A stretch of DNA of 64,000 nucleotides, from positions 62,001 through 126,000 of the forward strand of contig JAETUG010000003.1 in the NCBI GenBank assembly GCA_021768705.1, read 5' to 3'. A model generated the notes under the pieces. It did not search any database and was not told the origin of the DNA. It saw only the letters and a list, made by a program, of their open reading frames with translations. The translations under genes were made by a program, and so were the position numbers. Position 1 is the first letter of the stretch. Every line of letters begins with the position of its first letter. Of this stretch, positions 50,157 through 60,147 are shown one piece after another. Source of the DNA: Bacillota bacterium. Lineage in GTDB: Bacteria; Bacillota; Clostridia; Lachnospirales; Anaerotignaceae.

Positions 50157-52751
50157 ATGGGTTTCTTGGAAAAAATATTTGGGAACTACAGCGAAAAAGA
50201 AATCAAAAAAATCAAGCCGATCGTGGCAAAAATCGAAGCGTTGGGTCCCCAGTATGAAAATCTTTCCGATGATGAACTGAGAGGAAAAACACAGGAATTC
50301 AAGGATCGTCTGGCAAAGGGCGAAACTCTGGATGATATTCTGCCCGAAGCATACGCAGTCGTGAGAGAAGCGGCCTCCCGCCCCCATGTACTGAATATGA
50401 AGCATTTCCCTGTACAGCTGATGGGCGGCATCGTGATGCACCAGGGACGTATCGCAGAAATGAGAACAGGTGAAGGTAAAACATTGGTAGCGACCCTGCC
50501 TGCATACCTGAATGCTCTGGAAGGCAAAGGCGTACATGTTGTCACCGTCAATGACTATCTGGCGCAGCGTGACTCCCAGTGGATGGGGGAAGTGTTCCGT
50601 TTCCTGGGTCTGTCCGTTGGCTGTATCCTGAACGGCATGGATAATAACGAACGTCGTGCGGCTTATGCCTGCGATATTACTTATGGGACAAACAATGAAT
50701 TTGGTTTCGACTATCTGCGTGACAACATGGTAGTCAGAAAAGAAAACATGGTGCAGAGAGATCTGCATTATGCTATCATCGACGAAGTGGACTCTGTTCT
50801 GATCGATGAAGCCAGAACACCACTGATCATTTCCGGCAGTGGCTCCAAGTCTACAGACCTGTACCGTGTGGCCGATCTGTTCGTAAAGAGACTGACAAAA
50901 GGCCGTATCCTGAATGAAGAAGAAGCTATGAATGCCCTGTTGAAGGAAGAGATTCAGGAGGAAGGCGACTATGTTCTGGATGAAAAGGCGAAATCCGTTG
51001 TGCTGACACAGGAAGGGATCGCCAAGGCAGAAAAATATTTCTCTATCGAAAACTTGTCCGATCCTGAAAATCTGGAATTGCAGCATTATATCAACAATGC
51101 CCTGAAAGCCAACTACAATATGCATCTGGATAAGGACTATGTGATCCACGAAGGCGAAATCGTTATCGTTGACGAATTCACAGGTCGTATGATGCCCGGC
51201 AGAAGATATTCCGATGGTCTGCATCAGGCCATCGAAGCCAAGGAAAATGTGCAGGTACGCAGAGAAAGCAAAACGCTGGCGACCATCACATTCCAGAACT
51301 ACTTCAATAAATACGCAAAGAAATGCGGTATGACAGGTACAGCCAAAACGGAAGAAGAAGAATTCCGTAATATCTATGGCATGGACGTTGTGGAAATCCC
51401 CACAAACCGCCCTGTGCAGAGACAGGACCTGCAGGATGTGGTTTACCGTACAGAAATGGGTAAATTCCGCGCAGTAGTCAGAGATATCGCAGAAGCCCAT
51501 GCAAAAGGGCAGCCTGTACTGGTTGGTACGGTTACCATTGATAAATCCGAAGCCCTGAGCAAGATGCTGAAAATGGAAGGCATCAAACATCAGGTGCTGA
51601 ATGCGAAATACCATGCCCAGGAGGCGGAGATCGTTGCATTGGCAGGTCAGATGGGCGCTGTTACCATCGCCACAAACATGGCCGGCCGTGGTACCGATAT
51701 CAAGCTTGGCGAAGGTGTGGCAGAACTGGGTGGTCTGAAGATCATCGGTACAGAACGTCACGAATCCAGACGTATCGATAACCAGCTGCGTGGTCGTGCC
51801 GGTCGTCAGGGTGACCCCGGGGAATCCCGTTTCTATATCTCTCTGGAGGATGACCTGATGCGTCTGTTCGGCTCCGAAAAGACCATGAAAGTGGTTGACG
51901 CCATGGGTATGACAGAGGATGAGCCTATTGAGGCAGGTATGCTGACAAAGGCCATCGAAAATGCCCAGAAAAAGGTGGAAGGCAACAACTTTGCTATCCG
52001 TAAACATCTGCTGGAATATGACCAGGTCATGAATGAACAAAGAGAGATCATCTACGGCGAAAGAAAACGTGTGCTGTATGGTGAAAACCTGAGAGACAGC
52101 ATCATCGGCATGATCGGCTCCGTGATCGAGCGCACCGTTGATGCTCATATGAACGATGAACAGCTTCCCGAAGAATGGGATATGAACGCCTTCAGCGAAA
52201 GCCTGGCTGCCATCATCCCCGTTGGCAAAGTCAACATCAAGGAAGATGCCTTGGCACAGATGACAAAAGACAAGCTGAAAGAAAGCCTGACAAAGCTGGG
52301 CGTACAGCTATATGAACTGAAAGAAAAAGAAATTGCCCAGGGACAGCCGGACGGAGAAGAACGGATGCGTGAACTGGAAAGAGTGGTCATGCTCCGTGTC
52401 ATCGACCAGAAATGGATGGATCATATCGACGATATGGATCAGATGAGACAGGGCATCGGTCTGCATGCTTATGCCCAGAGAGACCCTCTGACAGAATATA
52501 AATTTGCTGCTTATGATATGTTCGAAGAAATGAGCGATCATATCCAGGAAGATACCTTGAAGATCCTGTATCGTGTGCGGATACAGACAGAAGTGAAACG
52601 GGAAGAAGTGCAGAAGCCCATGTTCACAAATAAGGATGACTCCGCTGTGAAACAGCCTAAAAAACGCACCGATGAAAAGGTCGGCAGAAACGATCCCTGC
52701 CCTTGCGGCAGCGGCAAGAAATATAAACAGTGCTGCGGCAGAAATGCGTGA
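50157..52751 (+). CDS. secA: Preprotein translocase ATPase SecA
   Basis: The 864-residue motor drives Sec-dependent protein export. Features: [20 protein letters not shown] start, Walker A MRTGEGKT near residue 101, [19 protein letters not shown] near 207, the [18 protein letters not shown] region, [12 protein letters not shown] and [13 protein letters not shown] in the second ATPase half, and the C-terminal zinc/SecB-binding motif [16 protein letters not shown] 50157 follows GAGGTG. A family 2 repeat begins at the stop codon. prfB lies further downstream, with one fusion gene between. Confidence 0.98.
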   Translation: MGFLEKIFGNYSEKEIKKIKPIVAKIEALGPQYENLSDDELRGKTQEFKDRLAKGETLDDILPEAYAVVREAASRPHVLNMKHFPVQLMGGIVMHQGRIAEMRTGEGKTLVATLPAYLNALEGKGVHVVTVNDYLAQRDSQWMGEVFRFLGLSVGCILNGMDNNERRAAYACDITYGTNNEFGFDYLRDNMVVRKENMVQRDLHYAIIDEVDSVLIDEARTPLIISGSGSKSTDLYRVADLFVKRLTKGRILNEEEAMNALLKEEIQEEGDYVLDEKAKSVVLTQEGIAKAEKYFSIENLSDPENLELQHYINNALKANYNMHLDKDYVIHEGEIVIVDEFTGRMMPGRRYSDGLHQAIEAKENVQVRRESKTLATITFQNYFNKYAKKCGMTGTAKTEEEEFRNIYGMDVVEIPTNRPVQRQDLQDVVYRTEMGKFRAVVRDIAEAHAKGQPVLVGTVTIDKSEALSKMLKMEGIKHQVLNAKYHAQEAEIVALAGQMGAVTIATNMAGRGTDIKLGEGVAELGGLKIIGTERHESRRIDNQLRGRAGRQGDPGESRFYISLEDDLMRLFGSEKTMKVVDAMGMTEDEPIEAGMLTKAIENAQKKVEGNNFAIRKHLLEYDQVMNEQREIIYGERKRVLYGENLRDSIIGMIGSVIERTVDAHMNDEQLPEEWDMNAFSESLAAIIPVGKVNIKEDALAQMTKDKLKESLTKLGVQLYELKEKEIAQGQPDGEERMRELERVVMLRVIDQKWMDHIDDMDQMRQGIGLHAYAQRDPLTEYKFAAYDMFEEMSDHIQEDTLKILYRVRIQTEVKREEVQKPMFTNKDDSAVKQPKKRTDEKVGRNDPCPCGSGKKYKQCCGRNA

Positions 52752-52822
52752 AAGCGTTGTCAAGCGACATGAGTAGGGCGAAGCCTTACGAATGTCAGCG
52801 GCGGCTGTTAAGCCGCTACTTT
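52752..52822 (+). repeat. Intergenic hairpin repeat (family 2), copy 2
   Basis: Starts right after the secA stop with AAGCGTTGTC, then GACAT-GA-GTAGGGC-GAA-GCCTTAC-GA-ATGTC and AGCGGC...GCCGCT. The GTARGGC-GAA-GCCTTAC core matches the copy at 16122 after yqfC. Confidence 0.65.
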
Positions 52823-52844
52823 CAGAAAAGAAAGAAGGGATAAA

Positions 52845-53978
52845 ATGGGGGAGAAGAAGCAATTTCGATTACCCATGGAGCTTCCTTTTTATACCCAACA
52901 GATGACACCGGACAACTGGGAATTGGAGCAGTTTTCTTCCTTTCAGGAAGCCGATAGCTGGACCATGCGCAGCTGCGGTATCGCCTCCCTGCGGATGGTG
53001 CTGGATGGCTTTGGCAAAAATGTGGAACGCCATGGCCCCATGATCGAAAAGGGCGAGGCGGCAGGTGCCTATAAGGAAGGTGTTGGCTGGATCCATTGGG
53101 GATTGGCGAAGCTGGCGGCGGAATACGGCATTTATGGCGAAGCCCTGCGGGGGAAAACGGCGGAGGATTTAAAACGGGAACTGGACAATGGATATCCCTG
53201 CATCATTTCCATCGCACCTTTTTTCCAAGGGGGAAAGCCGAAGCCGGATGGCAGCGGTGTCTATGGCAAAAGCGGGCACCTGATTCCTATTTTCGGTTAC
53301 GAAACAGAGGATGGAGCGTTGATGGCGTTTTTGGTGCATCATCCCTCTGCTTTTGCGGAGAAAAATAAAGCCCACTGGTGGGTACCGATGGAGCAGTTTC
53401 GGTCTTCTTTTTCCGGAAACTATATCCGCTTTCGCCCCAAGGGGCATATCCGACAGGCAGTGCCAGCGGATGCGGCAGAGATGAGCCGTATCCATGCAGC
53501 AAGCTGGAAGAAGGCTTTTCTGGGAATGGTTCCTCAGGATTATCTAGATCGTTTGCCGGAGAACCATTGGCAGGCAGTTTTCCAAAAAAACTTGGAGGAC
53601 GGCAGCCTGTCAGCAAAGCTGATCTATGAGGGAGATTTCCCCATCGGCGTTATTACCTATGGTTCTGCCAGAACAGAATTGCCTGTTGGCGGAGTGCCGG
53701 GGGAAGTCTTTGCTGATTATGCCGCCTTTGGAGAGGTAATGTCTCTATATCTGCTGCCGGAATATTATGGCAGAGGATACGGCAGGGAACTGCTGGAAGT
53801 TGCCCGAGAAGAATTGCTGCAGACTTATGAGGGCGTATACCTCTGGGTGCTGCGGGAAAATGAACAGGCAAGGAGATTTTATGAAAAGCTGGGGTTTGCG
53901 CCTACAGAAGAAACTTGCCTTTGTCAAATAGATGGAAAAACACTGACGGATATCCGTTATGTGTATCGAAAAAAATGA
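52845..53978 (+). CDS. Fusion protein: C39-like cysteine peptidase domain plus GNAT acetyltransferase
   Basis: The 377-residue protein joins two domains. Residues 1-205 resemble peptidase C39-type papain-fold proteins: SWTMRSCGIASLRMVLDGFG with candidate nucleophile Cys44, and GKSGHLIPIFGYE with His145, followed by HHPSA. Residues 205-377 are a GNAT domain (IRQAVPADAAEMSRIHAASWKKAF ... EYYGRGYGRELLEVAREELL ... ARRFYEKLGF) with acetyl-CoA loop. No signal peptide is present. Role is unknown; it lies between secA and prfB, normally adjacent genes, so it appears to be an insertion. Confidence 0.85.
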   Translation: MGEKKQFRLPMELPFYTQQMTPDNWELEQFSSFQEADSWTMRSCGIASLRMVLDGFGKNVERHGPMIEKGEAAGAYKEGVGWIHWGLAKLAAEYGIYGEALRGKTAEDLKRELDNGYPCIISIAPFFQGGKPKPDGSGVYGKSGHLIPIFGYETEDGALMAFLVHHPSAFAEKNKAHWWVPMEQFRSSFSGNYIRFRPKGHIRQAVPADAAEMSRIHAASWKKAFLGMVPQDYLDRLPENHWQAVFQKNLEDGSLSAKLIYEGDFPIGVITYGSARTELPVGGVPGEVFADYAAFGEVMSLYLLPEYYGRGYGRELLEVAREELLQTYEGVYLWVLRENEQARRFYEKLGFAPTEETCLCQIDGKTLTDIRYVYRKK

Positions 53979-54064
53979 AAGAATACCGAAAAGGGAAAGC
54001 TGCCCATGCCTTCGCTTTCGGGTTCACTATAAAAAATATTTTCTTTTAAAAGGAGATGATTTTA

Positions 54065-55169
54065 ATGTTCGAATTAGAACAGATCCGTCTGGGCCTTTCT
54101 GCTTACGACGAAAAATTAGAGGAAATGGGGGCTTCACTTTGACGTCGCTGGCGCAAAGGAGAAGATAACCGAATTAGAAGAGCTTTCTGCCGACCCTGAT
54201 TTCTGGAATGACTTGGAAAAGAGCCAGAAAACACTGCAGCAGCTGAAAGCACTGAAAAACAAGGTCGGAAAATATGAAGACCTGGTGACAAAATACGAGG
54301 ATATCCTGACATTGATCGAAATGGGCATCGAAGAACAGGATGACAGCGTATACGAAGAAGTCAAAGAAATGAACGATTCCTTTTTTGTGGAATATGAAGC
54401 ACTTCGCATCGCAACGATGCTGGATGGTGAATATGACCGCAATAATGCCATCGTGACACTCCATGCAGGGACAGGCGGCACAGAAGCCTGCGACTGGACC
54501 AACATGCTGTTCCGTATGTATTCCAGATGGGCTGCAAAAGAGGGCTTTGAAGTTGAAGTACTGGATATGCTGGACGGGGATGAAGCAGGGCTGAAATCCG
54601 TTACCATTCAGGTAAACGGAGAAAATGCCTACGGCTATCTGAAATCCGAAAAGGGCATCCATCGTCTGGTGCGTGTATCTCCCTTCGACAGTGCCGGCAG
54701 ACGACAGACATCCTTCGCTTCCTGTGATGTTATGCCTGAAATCGAGGACGACACAGAAATCGAGATCAGACCTGACGATATCCGCATTGATACCTACAGA
54801 GCCAGCGGTGCCGGCGGTCAGCACATCAACAAGACCTCCTCTGCAGTGCGTATTACCCATTTCCCTACAGGGGTTGTGGTATCCTGTCAGGAGGAAAGAA
54901 GCCAGTTCGCCAATAAGGACAAAGCCTTCAAGATGCTGCGGAGTAAACTGCTTGCTTTGAAGCTGGAAGAACAGATGCAGAAGCTGGCGGAGATCCGTGG
55001 CGATGTGAAGGAGATTGGCTGGGGCAGCCAGATCCGTTCCTATGTATTCATGCCATATACTTTGGTAAAAGACCATCGTACCGGTGAAGAAACAGGTAAG
55101 GTCGATGCTGTGATGGATGGCGAAATTGATAGCTTTATCAGCGCATATTTGGCATGGATCCACAGCTAA
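54065..55169 (+). CDS. prfB: Peptide chain release factor 2, with programmed +1 frameshift
   Basis: RF2 reads UGA and UAA. Twenty-five codons from ATG 54065 (after AAAAGGAGATGA) reach an in-frame TGA at 54140-54142 in the classic CTT-TGA-C context, with an AUGGGGG Shine-Dalgarno-like stretch upstream; a +1 shift at CTT continues as DVAGAKEKITELEEL to 55169, giving about 367 residues. The codon motif is SPF (VRVSPFDSAGRRQTS) and the hydrolysis motif is GAGGQHINK. This is the usual autoregulatory design, since low RF2 favours the shift. Confidence 0.96.
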
Positions 55170-55187
55170 TTCTCTGGAGGAAAAGCC

Positions 55188-56162
55188 TTGAAAGAGATCA
55201 AAATCACCAAAAATGAGGAAAATCAAAGGTTGGACAAGTTCCTGCTGAAATATATGAACAAGGCCTCCAAGGGCTTCCTGTATAAGATGCTGCGGAAAAA
55301 ACGCATCAAATACAACGGCGGCAGAGCGGAGGGTAGCGAACTGCTGAAAGCAGGCGATACCCTCCAGCTTTATCTGGCGGAGGAGACCATTTCTTCCTTT
55401 ATGGAGGAAAAGACCGTTGCCGAGGCGAAGCGTCATTTTGCCATCGTTTATGAGGATGATGATATCCTGGTGGTGAATAAGCCTGCAGGGCTTCTGACCC
55501 ATCCGGAAAAAAGCAGCGACAAGGACACTTTGATCGACCAAATATTATATTATCTTTATCAGAAGGGACAATATCTGCCCGAAGCGGACAGCAGCTTTAC
55601 CCCTGCTCTCTGCAACCGATTGGACAGAAACACCAGCGGCATCGTCATCGCAGGGAAAACCCTGAAGGGGGTGCAGGCGGTGAATGAGGCTATCCGCAGC
55701 CATAAGCTGGATAAATATTATCTCACATTGGTTGCCGGAGAAATTCGAGAAGCCGGGGAGATCACAGCCTATCTGAAAAAGGATGAAGAAAAGAATCAAG
55801 TTCGCATTTCCAAACGGGAAGGCAGCGGGAAAAAGACGATGACAAAATATCGCCCCCTTGCCTGCGCAAAGGGCTATACCCTTCTGGAGATCCACCTGAT
55901 CACAGGGAAGACCCACCAGATTCGCGCCCATATGCAGTCGATCGGACATCCCGTGGTAGGCGACAGAAAATATGGTTCGGAACACTCCAATCAAAAGTTC
56001 CGGGAAGAATACGCCCTTTCCAATCAGTTCCTCCATGCTATCCGTGTGGAATGGAAGGAAAAGGATGGCCCCCTGGGCTATCTGTATGGAAAGGAAATGA
56101 CGGCTCTTTTGCCGAAAACATTGCAGGAGATCTGCGATGGTCTTTTCGGAAAGAATGGATGA
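55188..56162 (+). CDS. RluA/RluC family pseudouridine synthase
   Basis: The 324-residue enzyme has an N-terminal S4 domain (EENQRLDKFLLKYMNKASKGFLYKMLRKKRIKYNGGRAEGSELLKAGDTLQLYL) and a pseudouridine synthase domain with the HPEKSSDKDTLIDQ and CNRLDRNTSGIVIAGKT motifs, the latter containing the catalytic Asp, and GKTHQIRAHMQSIGHPVVGD. The RNA target (23S rRNA probably) is not defined. Start is TTG 55188, 8 nt after GGAGG, 18 bp behind prfB. Confidence 0.93.
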   Translation: MKEIKITKNEENQRLDKFLLKYMNKASKGFLYKMLRKKRIKYNGGRAEGSELLKAGDTLQLYLAEETISSFMEEKTVAEAKRHFAIVYEDDDILVVNKPAGLLTHPEKSSDKDTLIDQILYYLYQKGQYLPEADSSFTPALCNRLDRNTSGIVIAGKTLKGVQAVNEAIRSHKLDKYYLTLVAGEIREAGEITAYLKKDEEKNQVRISKREGSGKKTMTKYRPLACAKGYTLLEIHLITGKTHQIRAHMQSIGHPVVGDRKYGSEHSNQKFREEYALSNQFLHAIRVEWKEKDGPLGYLYGKEMTALLPKTLQEICDGLFGKNG

Positions 56163-56186
56163 GAGACATACAAAGGAGGAGAGAAG

Positions 56187-56921
56187 ATGAAAGCCATTAT
56201 TTTGGCGGCGGGCTATGCCACGAGATTATATCCCCTAACACTGCATACACCGAAGGCTTTGCTCCCAATTGGTAAAAAACCAATCATTGATCATATCGTA
56301 GAACAGATGGATACTATCGAAGAACTGGACGAGATTTATGTTGTTTCCAACGATAAATTTGCCAGGGATTTCGAGGATTGGGCAGAAACAGCCAAAAGCC
56401 GTGTCCCCATCACCGTATTGAACGATGGTACTACAGACGATTCCAATAAAAGAGGTGCCATCGGTGACATTTCTTTCGTCATCGATGAAATGAAGATCGA
56501 CGATGATCTGATGGTCATTGCCGGAGATAATTTCTTTACATATTCCCTGAGAGAATATGTGGATTATTTCCAGCAGAAAGATCGGGACTGTGTCTGTGTA
56601 AAGGTTTGGGAAGATGAAGCAGCCCTGTCCCAGTATGGCATCGCATTGCTGGATGAGGCGGGCAAAGTGCTGGATATCGAAGAAAAACCCGCAAAGCCCA
56701 AGTCCAATACGGTAGTATTTGCCGCATATCTCTATAAAAAGGAGACAGTTCCCATGTTTGCCGAATATCTGGCGGCGGGCAATAAGCCTGATGCTCCCGG
56801 GAACTTCCCTGCGTGGCTGTACCATAAAAAAGAGGTTTATGCCTATACCTTCGAAGGGGAATGTTATGATATCGGCACACCTGAAAGCTATCGGGAAGTA
56901 TGCGAGCTCTACGACAAATAA
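56187..56921 (+). CDS. Nucleotidyltransferase family protein (NDP-sugar pyrophosphorylase-like)
   Basis: The 244-residue protein opens with KAIILAAGYATRLYPLTLHTPKALLPIGKKPIIDHIV, the LxxGxGTRLxPxTxxxPKxL signature of sugar-1-phosphate nucleotidyltransferases; AGDNFF supplies the metal-binding Asp, and YDIGTPESY is the usual end. It is closest in look to glucose-1-phosphate thymidylyl- or uridylyltransferases, but Tyr replaces Gly before Ala-Thr (GYATR). Substrate not determinable. Start ATG follows GGAGGAGAG. A terminator follows. Confidence 0.88.
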   Translation: MKAIILAAGYATRLYPLTLHTPKALLPIGKKPIIDHIVEQMDTIEELDEIYVVSNDKFARDFEDWAETAKSRVPITVLNDGTTDDSNKRGAIGDISFVIDEMKIDDDLMVIAGDNFFTYSLREYVDYFQQKDRDCVCVKVWEDEAALSQYGIALLDEAGKVLDIEEKPAKPKSNTVVFAAYLYKKETVPMFAEYLAAGNKPDAPGNFPAWLYHKKEVYAYTFEGECYDIGTPESYREVCELYDK

Positions 56922-56924
56922 TAT

Positions 56925-56958
56925 AAAGCCGTCTACCAATTTTTCGGACGGCTTTTTC
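56925..56958 (+). terminator. Terminator after the nucleotidyltransferase gene
   Basis: AAAGCCGTC/GACGGCTTT stem with T-run. Confidence 0.85.
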
Positions 56959-57119
56959 CTGTTTTTATATTATGACCGCAGAAAAAGAAAGCGGCTGTTC
57001 CACAGACTTTGTCTGTGGATGTTGTATATTAAGGAAGGAGAAAGCGGCGATGACAGGAAGGCTTCCTGCTATGGGCGGTTTCTCTTTCCAGGACTATTGT
57101 TTGAAAGGAGAATATCCCA

Positions 57120-58097
57120 ATGGAATGGATCGAAGTATTCGTATCTACCAGCCAGATGGGGCTGGAACCTGTGGAAGGTGTGTTGTATCAGTGTGGGCTG
57201 ACAGGTCTGATGATTCACGATACCTCTGACTTCGCGGAATTTTTGGAAAACCCCAACAGAGAGTGGGATTATGTAGCCGATGAGCTGGTGGAAGAAAAAA
57301 ATCAGTTGGAAACAGGAATTACCTTTTTCTTGAGAGATAATCTTTACGGCAGAGAACAGCTGGCGCAGATCAAAGGCGCACTGGCTGCTGTGAAGGAATC
57401 CGAAAAAGAACTGGATCTGGGTTCTTTGGAGCTGACCATGAAAAATGTGCAAGAAGAGGACTGGGCAAATAACTGGAAGAAATATTTCAAGCCCTTCCCC
57501 GTAGGCGAAAAGATCATGATTAAGCCCTCTTGGGAGGAACTGAGAGAAGAAACGGATAAGATTATTTTGAAGATCGATCCTGGTCATATCTTTGGTACAG
57601 GTACCCATGAAACCACACAACTTTGCATGGAGCTGATCGAAAAATATGTGAAAAAAGATGATATGGTGCTGGATATCGGCTGCGGCAGCGGGATTCTGTC
57701 CATCGCTTCTCTGCTGTTGGATGCAAAGGAGGCCGACGCTGTGGATATCGACCCCAATGCCATCCAGATTGCCTATGAGAACAGCGATATGAATGATATT
57801 CCCAGAGAAAAATATCATGTTTGCGCCGGCAATATTCTGGAGGATGCAGAACTGCATCAGAAATACAGCGGCAAAAAATATGATATGGTAGAAGCCAATA
57901 TCGTAGCGGATATCATCATTGCGCTGACAAAGCAGGTGCCTGATTACATCAAGGACGGTGGTATCTTCCTTTCCAGCGGCATCATCACCGAACGGAAAGA
58001 AGATGTTCTGGCGGCACTGGAAGCAGGCGGCTTTCAGGTAGAAGATGTTCGTGAGAAAAAAGGCTGGGTAGCAATTGCCTCTAGATTTAAGGGGTGA
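57120..58097 (+). CDS. prmA: Ribosomal protein L11 methyltransferase
   Basis: PrmA methylates ribosomal protein uL11. The 325-residue protein has the N-terminal substrate-recognition domain (MEWIEVFVSTSQMGLEPVEGVLYQCGLTGLMIHD) and the AdoMet domain with GHIFGTGTHETTQLCMELIEKY, VLDIGCGSGILSIAS, and EANIVADIII. The start ATG follows AAAGGAG. It overlaps the rsmE leader region and forms a co-directional run with rsmE and a cysteine desulfurase gene. Confidence 0.95.
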   Translation: MEWIEVFVSTSQMGLEPVEGVLYQCGLTGLMIHDTSDFAEFLENPNREWDYVADELVEEKNQLETGITFFLRDNLYGREQLAQIKGALAAVKESEKELDLGSLELTMKNVQEEDWANNWKKYFKPFPVGEKIMIKPSWEELREETDKIILKIDPGHIFGTGTHETTQLCMELIEKYVKKDDMVLDIGCGSGILSIASLLLDAKEADAVDIDPNAIQIAYENSDMNDIPREKYHVCAGNILEDAELHQKYSGKKYDMVEANIVADIIIALTKQVPDYIKDGGIFLSSGIITERKEDVLAALEAGGFQVEDVREKKGWVAIASRFKG

Positions 58098-58102
58098 GAA
58101 GA

Positions 58103-58828
58103 ATGCCCAAATTTTTCTTCAATAAAAATGACATCAGTCGTGGACAGGTGCAGCTTTTCGGGGAGGATGAAAAGCATATCAAGACCGTTCTGCGAGCCAG
58201 AGAGGGCGAGGAGATGACCCTCTGCGATGGGGAAGGCATGGATTATCAGTGCCGCATCGCTTCCTTGGAACGGGGCGTTTTGCTGGATATCCTTTCCAAA
58301 GAGGTCTGCGAAACAGAGCCTAAGACAAAAATCACTTTGTATCAGGGACTGCCAAAGGCAGATAAAATGGAACTTATCATCCAGAAATGCGTGGAGCTGG
58401 GGGTAGACCGCATTGTGGCGGTCAGCACAGAACGTGCCATCGTAAAACTAGATAAAAAAGAAAGCAAGAAACTGGAACGCTGGCAGAAGATTGCCGAAGC
58501 CGCAGCAAAGCAGAGCGGCAGAGGGAAGATTCCCGAAATCGGTCAGCAGGTGTTGAAATTCAAGGAGGCTGTGGCGGAAGCCAAGGGATTGGATGGAGCC
58601 ATTATCCCCTATGAAAAGGAACAGGAGACTGGCATCCGTCAATTCGTACAGGGTTTCCAAGGCGAAAGTATCGGCGTTTTCATTGGCCCCGAGGGCGGTT
58701 TCGCAGAGGAAGAGATCGCACTGGCTCAGGAAAGCGGCATCACACCCATTACTTTGGGGAAACGTATCCTGCGGACGGAAACAGCGGGGATGACAACAGC
58801 AGCCATCCTTTTATATGAGTTAGATTGA
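58103..58828 (+). CDS. rsmE: 16S rRNA (uracil-1498-N3)-methyltransferase
   Basis: The 241-residue SPOUT methyltransferase modifies U1498 in 16S rRNA. Family signatures are HIKTVLRAREGEEMTLCDGEG at the N-terminal PUA-like domain, LYQGLPKADKMELIIQKCVELGV, and the knot region IGPEGGFAEEEIALAQESGITPITLGKRILRTETA. ATG 58103 follows AGGGGTGAG; it lies 5 bp after the prmA stop, as in many Firmicutes. Confidence 0.96.
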   Translation: MPKFFFNKNDISRGQVQLFGEDEKHIKTVLRAREGEEMTLCDGEGMDYQCRIASLERGVLLDILSKEVCETEPKTKITLYQGLPKADKMELIIQKCVELGVDRIVAVSTERAIVKLDKKESKKLERWQKIAEAAAKQSGRGKIPEIGQQVLKFKEAVAEAKGLDGAIIPYEKEQETGIRQFVQGFQGESIGVFIGPEGGFAEEEIALAQESGITPITLGKRILRTETAGMTTAAILLYELD

Positions 58829-58842
58829 GGAGGTAAATCAGG

Positions 58843-59991
58843 ATGATTTATTTTGATAATGCCGCCACCACAAGAGCTTTGCCCGCTGTGGCGGAAAAAA
58901 TGAGCATGATGCTCTGCGAACAATATGGCAATCCTGCCTCTGTCAGTGCTATGGGTCTGGCAGCGGAAAAGGAAATTAGAAATGCGGCGGAGATCATCGC
59001 CCGGGGTATCCATTGTAAATATGAAGAAGTATTTTTTACCAGCGGCGGTACAGAAGGCGATAATTGGGCCATCTACGGCACCGCAGAGGGCTATAAAAGA
59101 CAGGGGCAGCATTTCATTACAACAGAAATCGAGCATCCTGCTGTAAAAAATCCCATGAAGCATTTGGAAGAGCAGGGGTGCGAAGTTACCTTCTTAAAGG
59201 TAGACAGACAGGGGCATATCTCTCTGGAGGAACTGGCAAATGCCATCCGCCCTGATACGGTTTTGGTGAGTATCATTTTAGTGAATAATGAAACAGGCAC
59301 TATTCAGGATGCGGCTGCCATCGGTAAGCTCATCAAGGAGAAGAATCCCAACTGTTTGTTCCATGTGGACGCAGTGCAAGCCTTCGGGAAATATCCCATT
59401 GATGTGGAGAAAATGAAGATCGACCTGCTGACGATGAGCGGTCATAAAATCCATGGCCCTAAAGGTGTCGGGATGCTGTATATGAGAAAAGGTCTGAAAG
59501 TAAAGCCGTTGATGTTAGGTGGTGGTCAGCAGAAAGGCCAGCGTCCCGGTACGGAAAACGGCCCCGGCGCCGCAGCACTGGGCGTAGCTTGTGACGAAGC
59601 CTTTCAGGCAATGAAGGACAGCATTGACCATGTAAGAGAAGTCAAAAAAGTTCTGCTGGAAGGCATCCTTGCTATGCCTGATACCCAGCTGAACGGGGAT
59701 TCTCTGGAGGATGCCAGCCCTTATGTGCTGAATGTGACATTCAAAGGACTCCGCAGTGAAGTATTGCTGCATGCATTGGAAAGCAAGGGCATTGTGGTTT
59801 CTGCTGGCTCTGCTTGTGATAGTAAGAAAAAAGTGGGCAGCCCTGTGCTGACAGCGATGGGCCTGCCGTTCCATGAGATCGAAGGGGCGATTCGGTTCAG
59901 CTTCTGTCGGTATAATACGGTGGAGGAAGCGCAGGAATGTTTGGCGGCTCTGAACGAGTTAGTACCCTTCTTTAGAAAATATAACAGATAG
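58843..59991 (+). CDS. Cysteine desulfurase (NifS/IscS-like)
   Basis: The 382-residue PLP enzyme releases sulfur from cysteine as persulfide. Signatures: MIYFDNAATTRALPAV start, FTSGGTEGDNWAIYG, the PLP lysine in TMSGHKIHGPKGVG near residue 201, and the mobile catalytic Cys in SAGSACDSKK near 324. thiI lies 150 bp downstream, suggesting that this is the dedicated sulfur donor for tRNA 4-thiouridine, like NifZ-ThiI of Bacillus. A modular hairpin element separates the two genes. Confidence 0.95.
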   Translation: MIYFDNAATTRALPAVAEKMSMMLCEQYGNPASVSAMGLAAEKEIRNAAEIIARGIHCKYEEVFFTSGGTEGDNWAIYGTAEGYKRQGQHFITTEIEHPAVKNPMKHLEEQGCEVTFLKVDRQGHISLEELANAIRPDTVLVSIILVNNETGTIQDAAAIGKLIKEKNPNCLFHVDAVQAFGKYPIDVEKMKIDLLTMSGHKIHGPKGVGMLYMRKGLKVKPLMLGGGQQKGQRPGTENGPGAAALGVACDEAFQAMKDSIDHVREVKKVLLEGILAMPDTQLNGDSLEDASPYVLNVTFKGLRSEVLLHALESKGIVVSAGSACDSKKKVGSPVLTAMGLPFHEIEGAIRFSFCRYNTVEEAQECLAALNELVPFFRKYNR

Positions 59992-59995
59992 AAAA

Positions 59996-60136
59996 CCTTG
60001 AGGGTTTTACCCTCAAACTCCCACGAGGGGGTCACCCCCTCGACCCGATCATGCAGCAAAATGTATATTTTGCTGCAAATAGGGGTGCAGGGGAATTATT
60101 TCCCTGCCGGGGTTTGGGGCAGAGCCCCAAGAGAAA
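59996..60136 (+). repeat. Modular hairpin intergenic element D
   Basis: TTGAGGG-TTTTA-CCCTCAA (59998), CGAGGGGG-TCA-CCCCCTCG (60024), GCAGCAAAA-TGTATA-TTTTGCTGC (60053), GCAGGGGAATTATTTCCCTGC (60087) and TTTGGGGC-AGA-GCCCCAA (60113). Same order as A-C. It ends 12 bp before the thiI start and could affect its transcript. Confidence 0.8.
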
Positions 60137-60147
60137 AGGAGAAGAAA

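Noticed and set aside
50025..52148. 707-residue minus-strand frame antisense to secA
   Set aside because: Shadow of secA caused by codon bias; no start signal or domain.
56962..57119. Small open frame and CCACAGAC-TTT-GTCTGTGG hairpin before prmA
   Set aside because: The frame runs into prmA in another phase and lacks a family match; the hairpin has no T-run. Nothing firm to annotate in this 160-bp gap.
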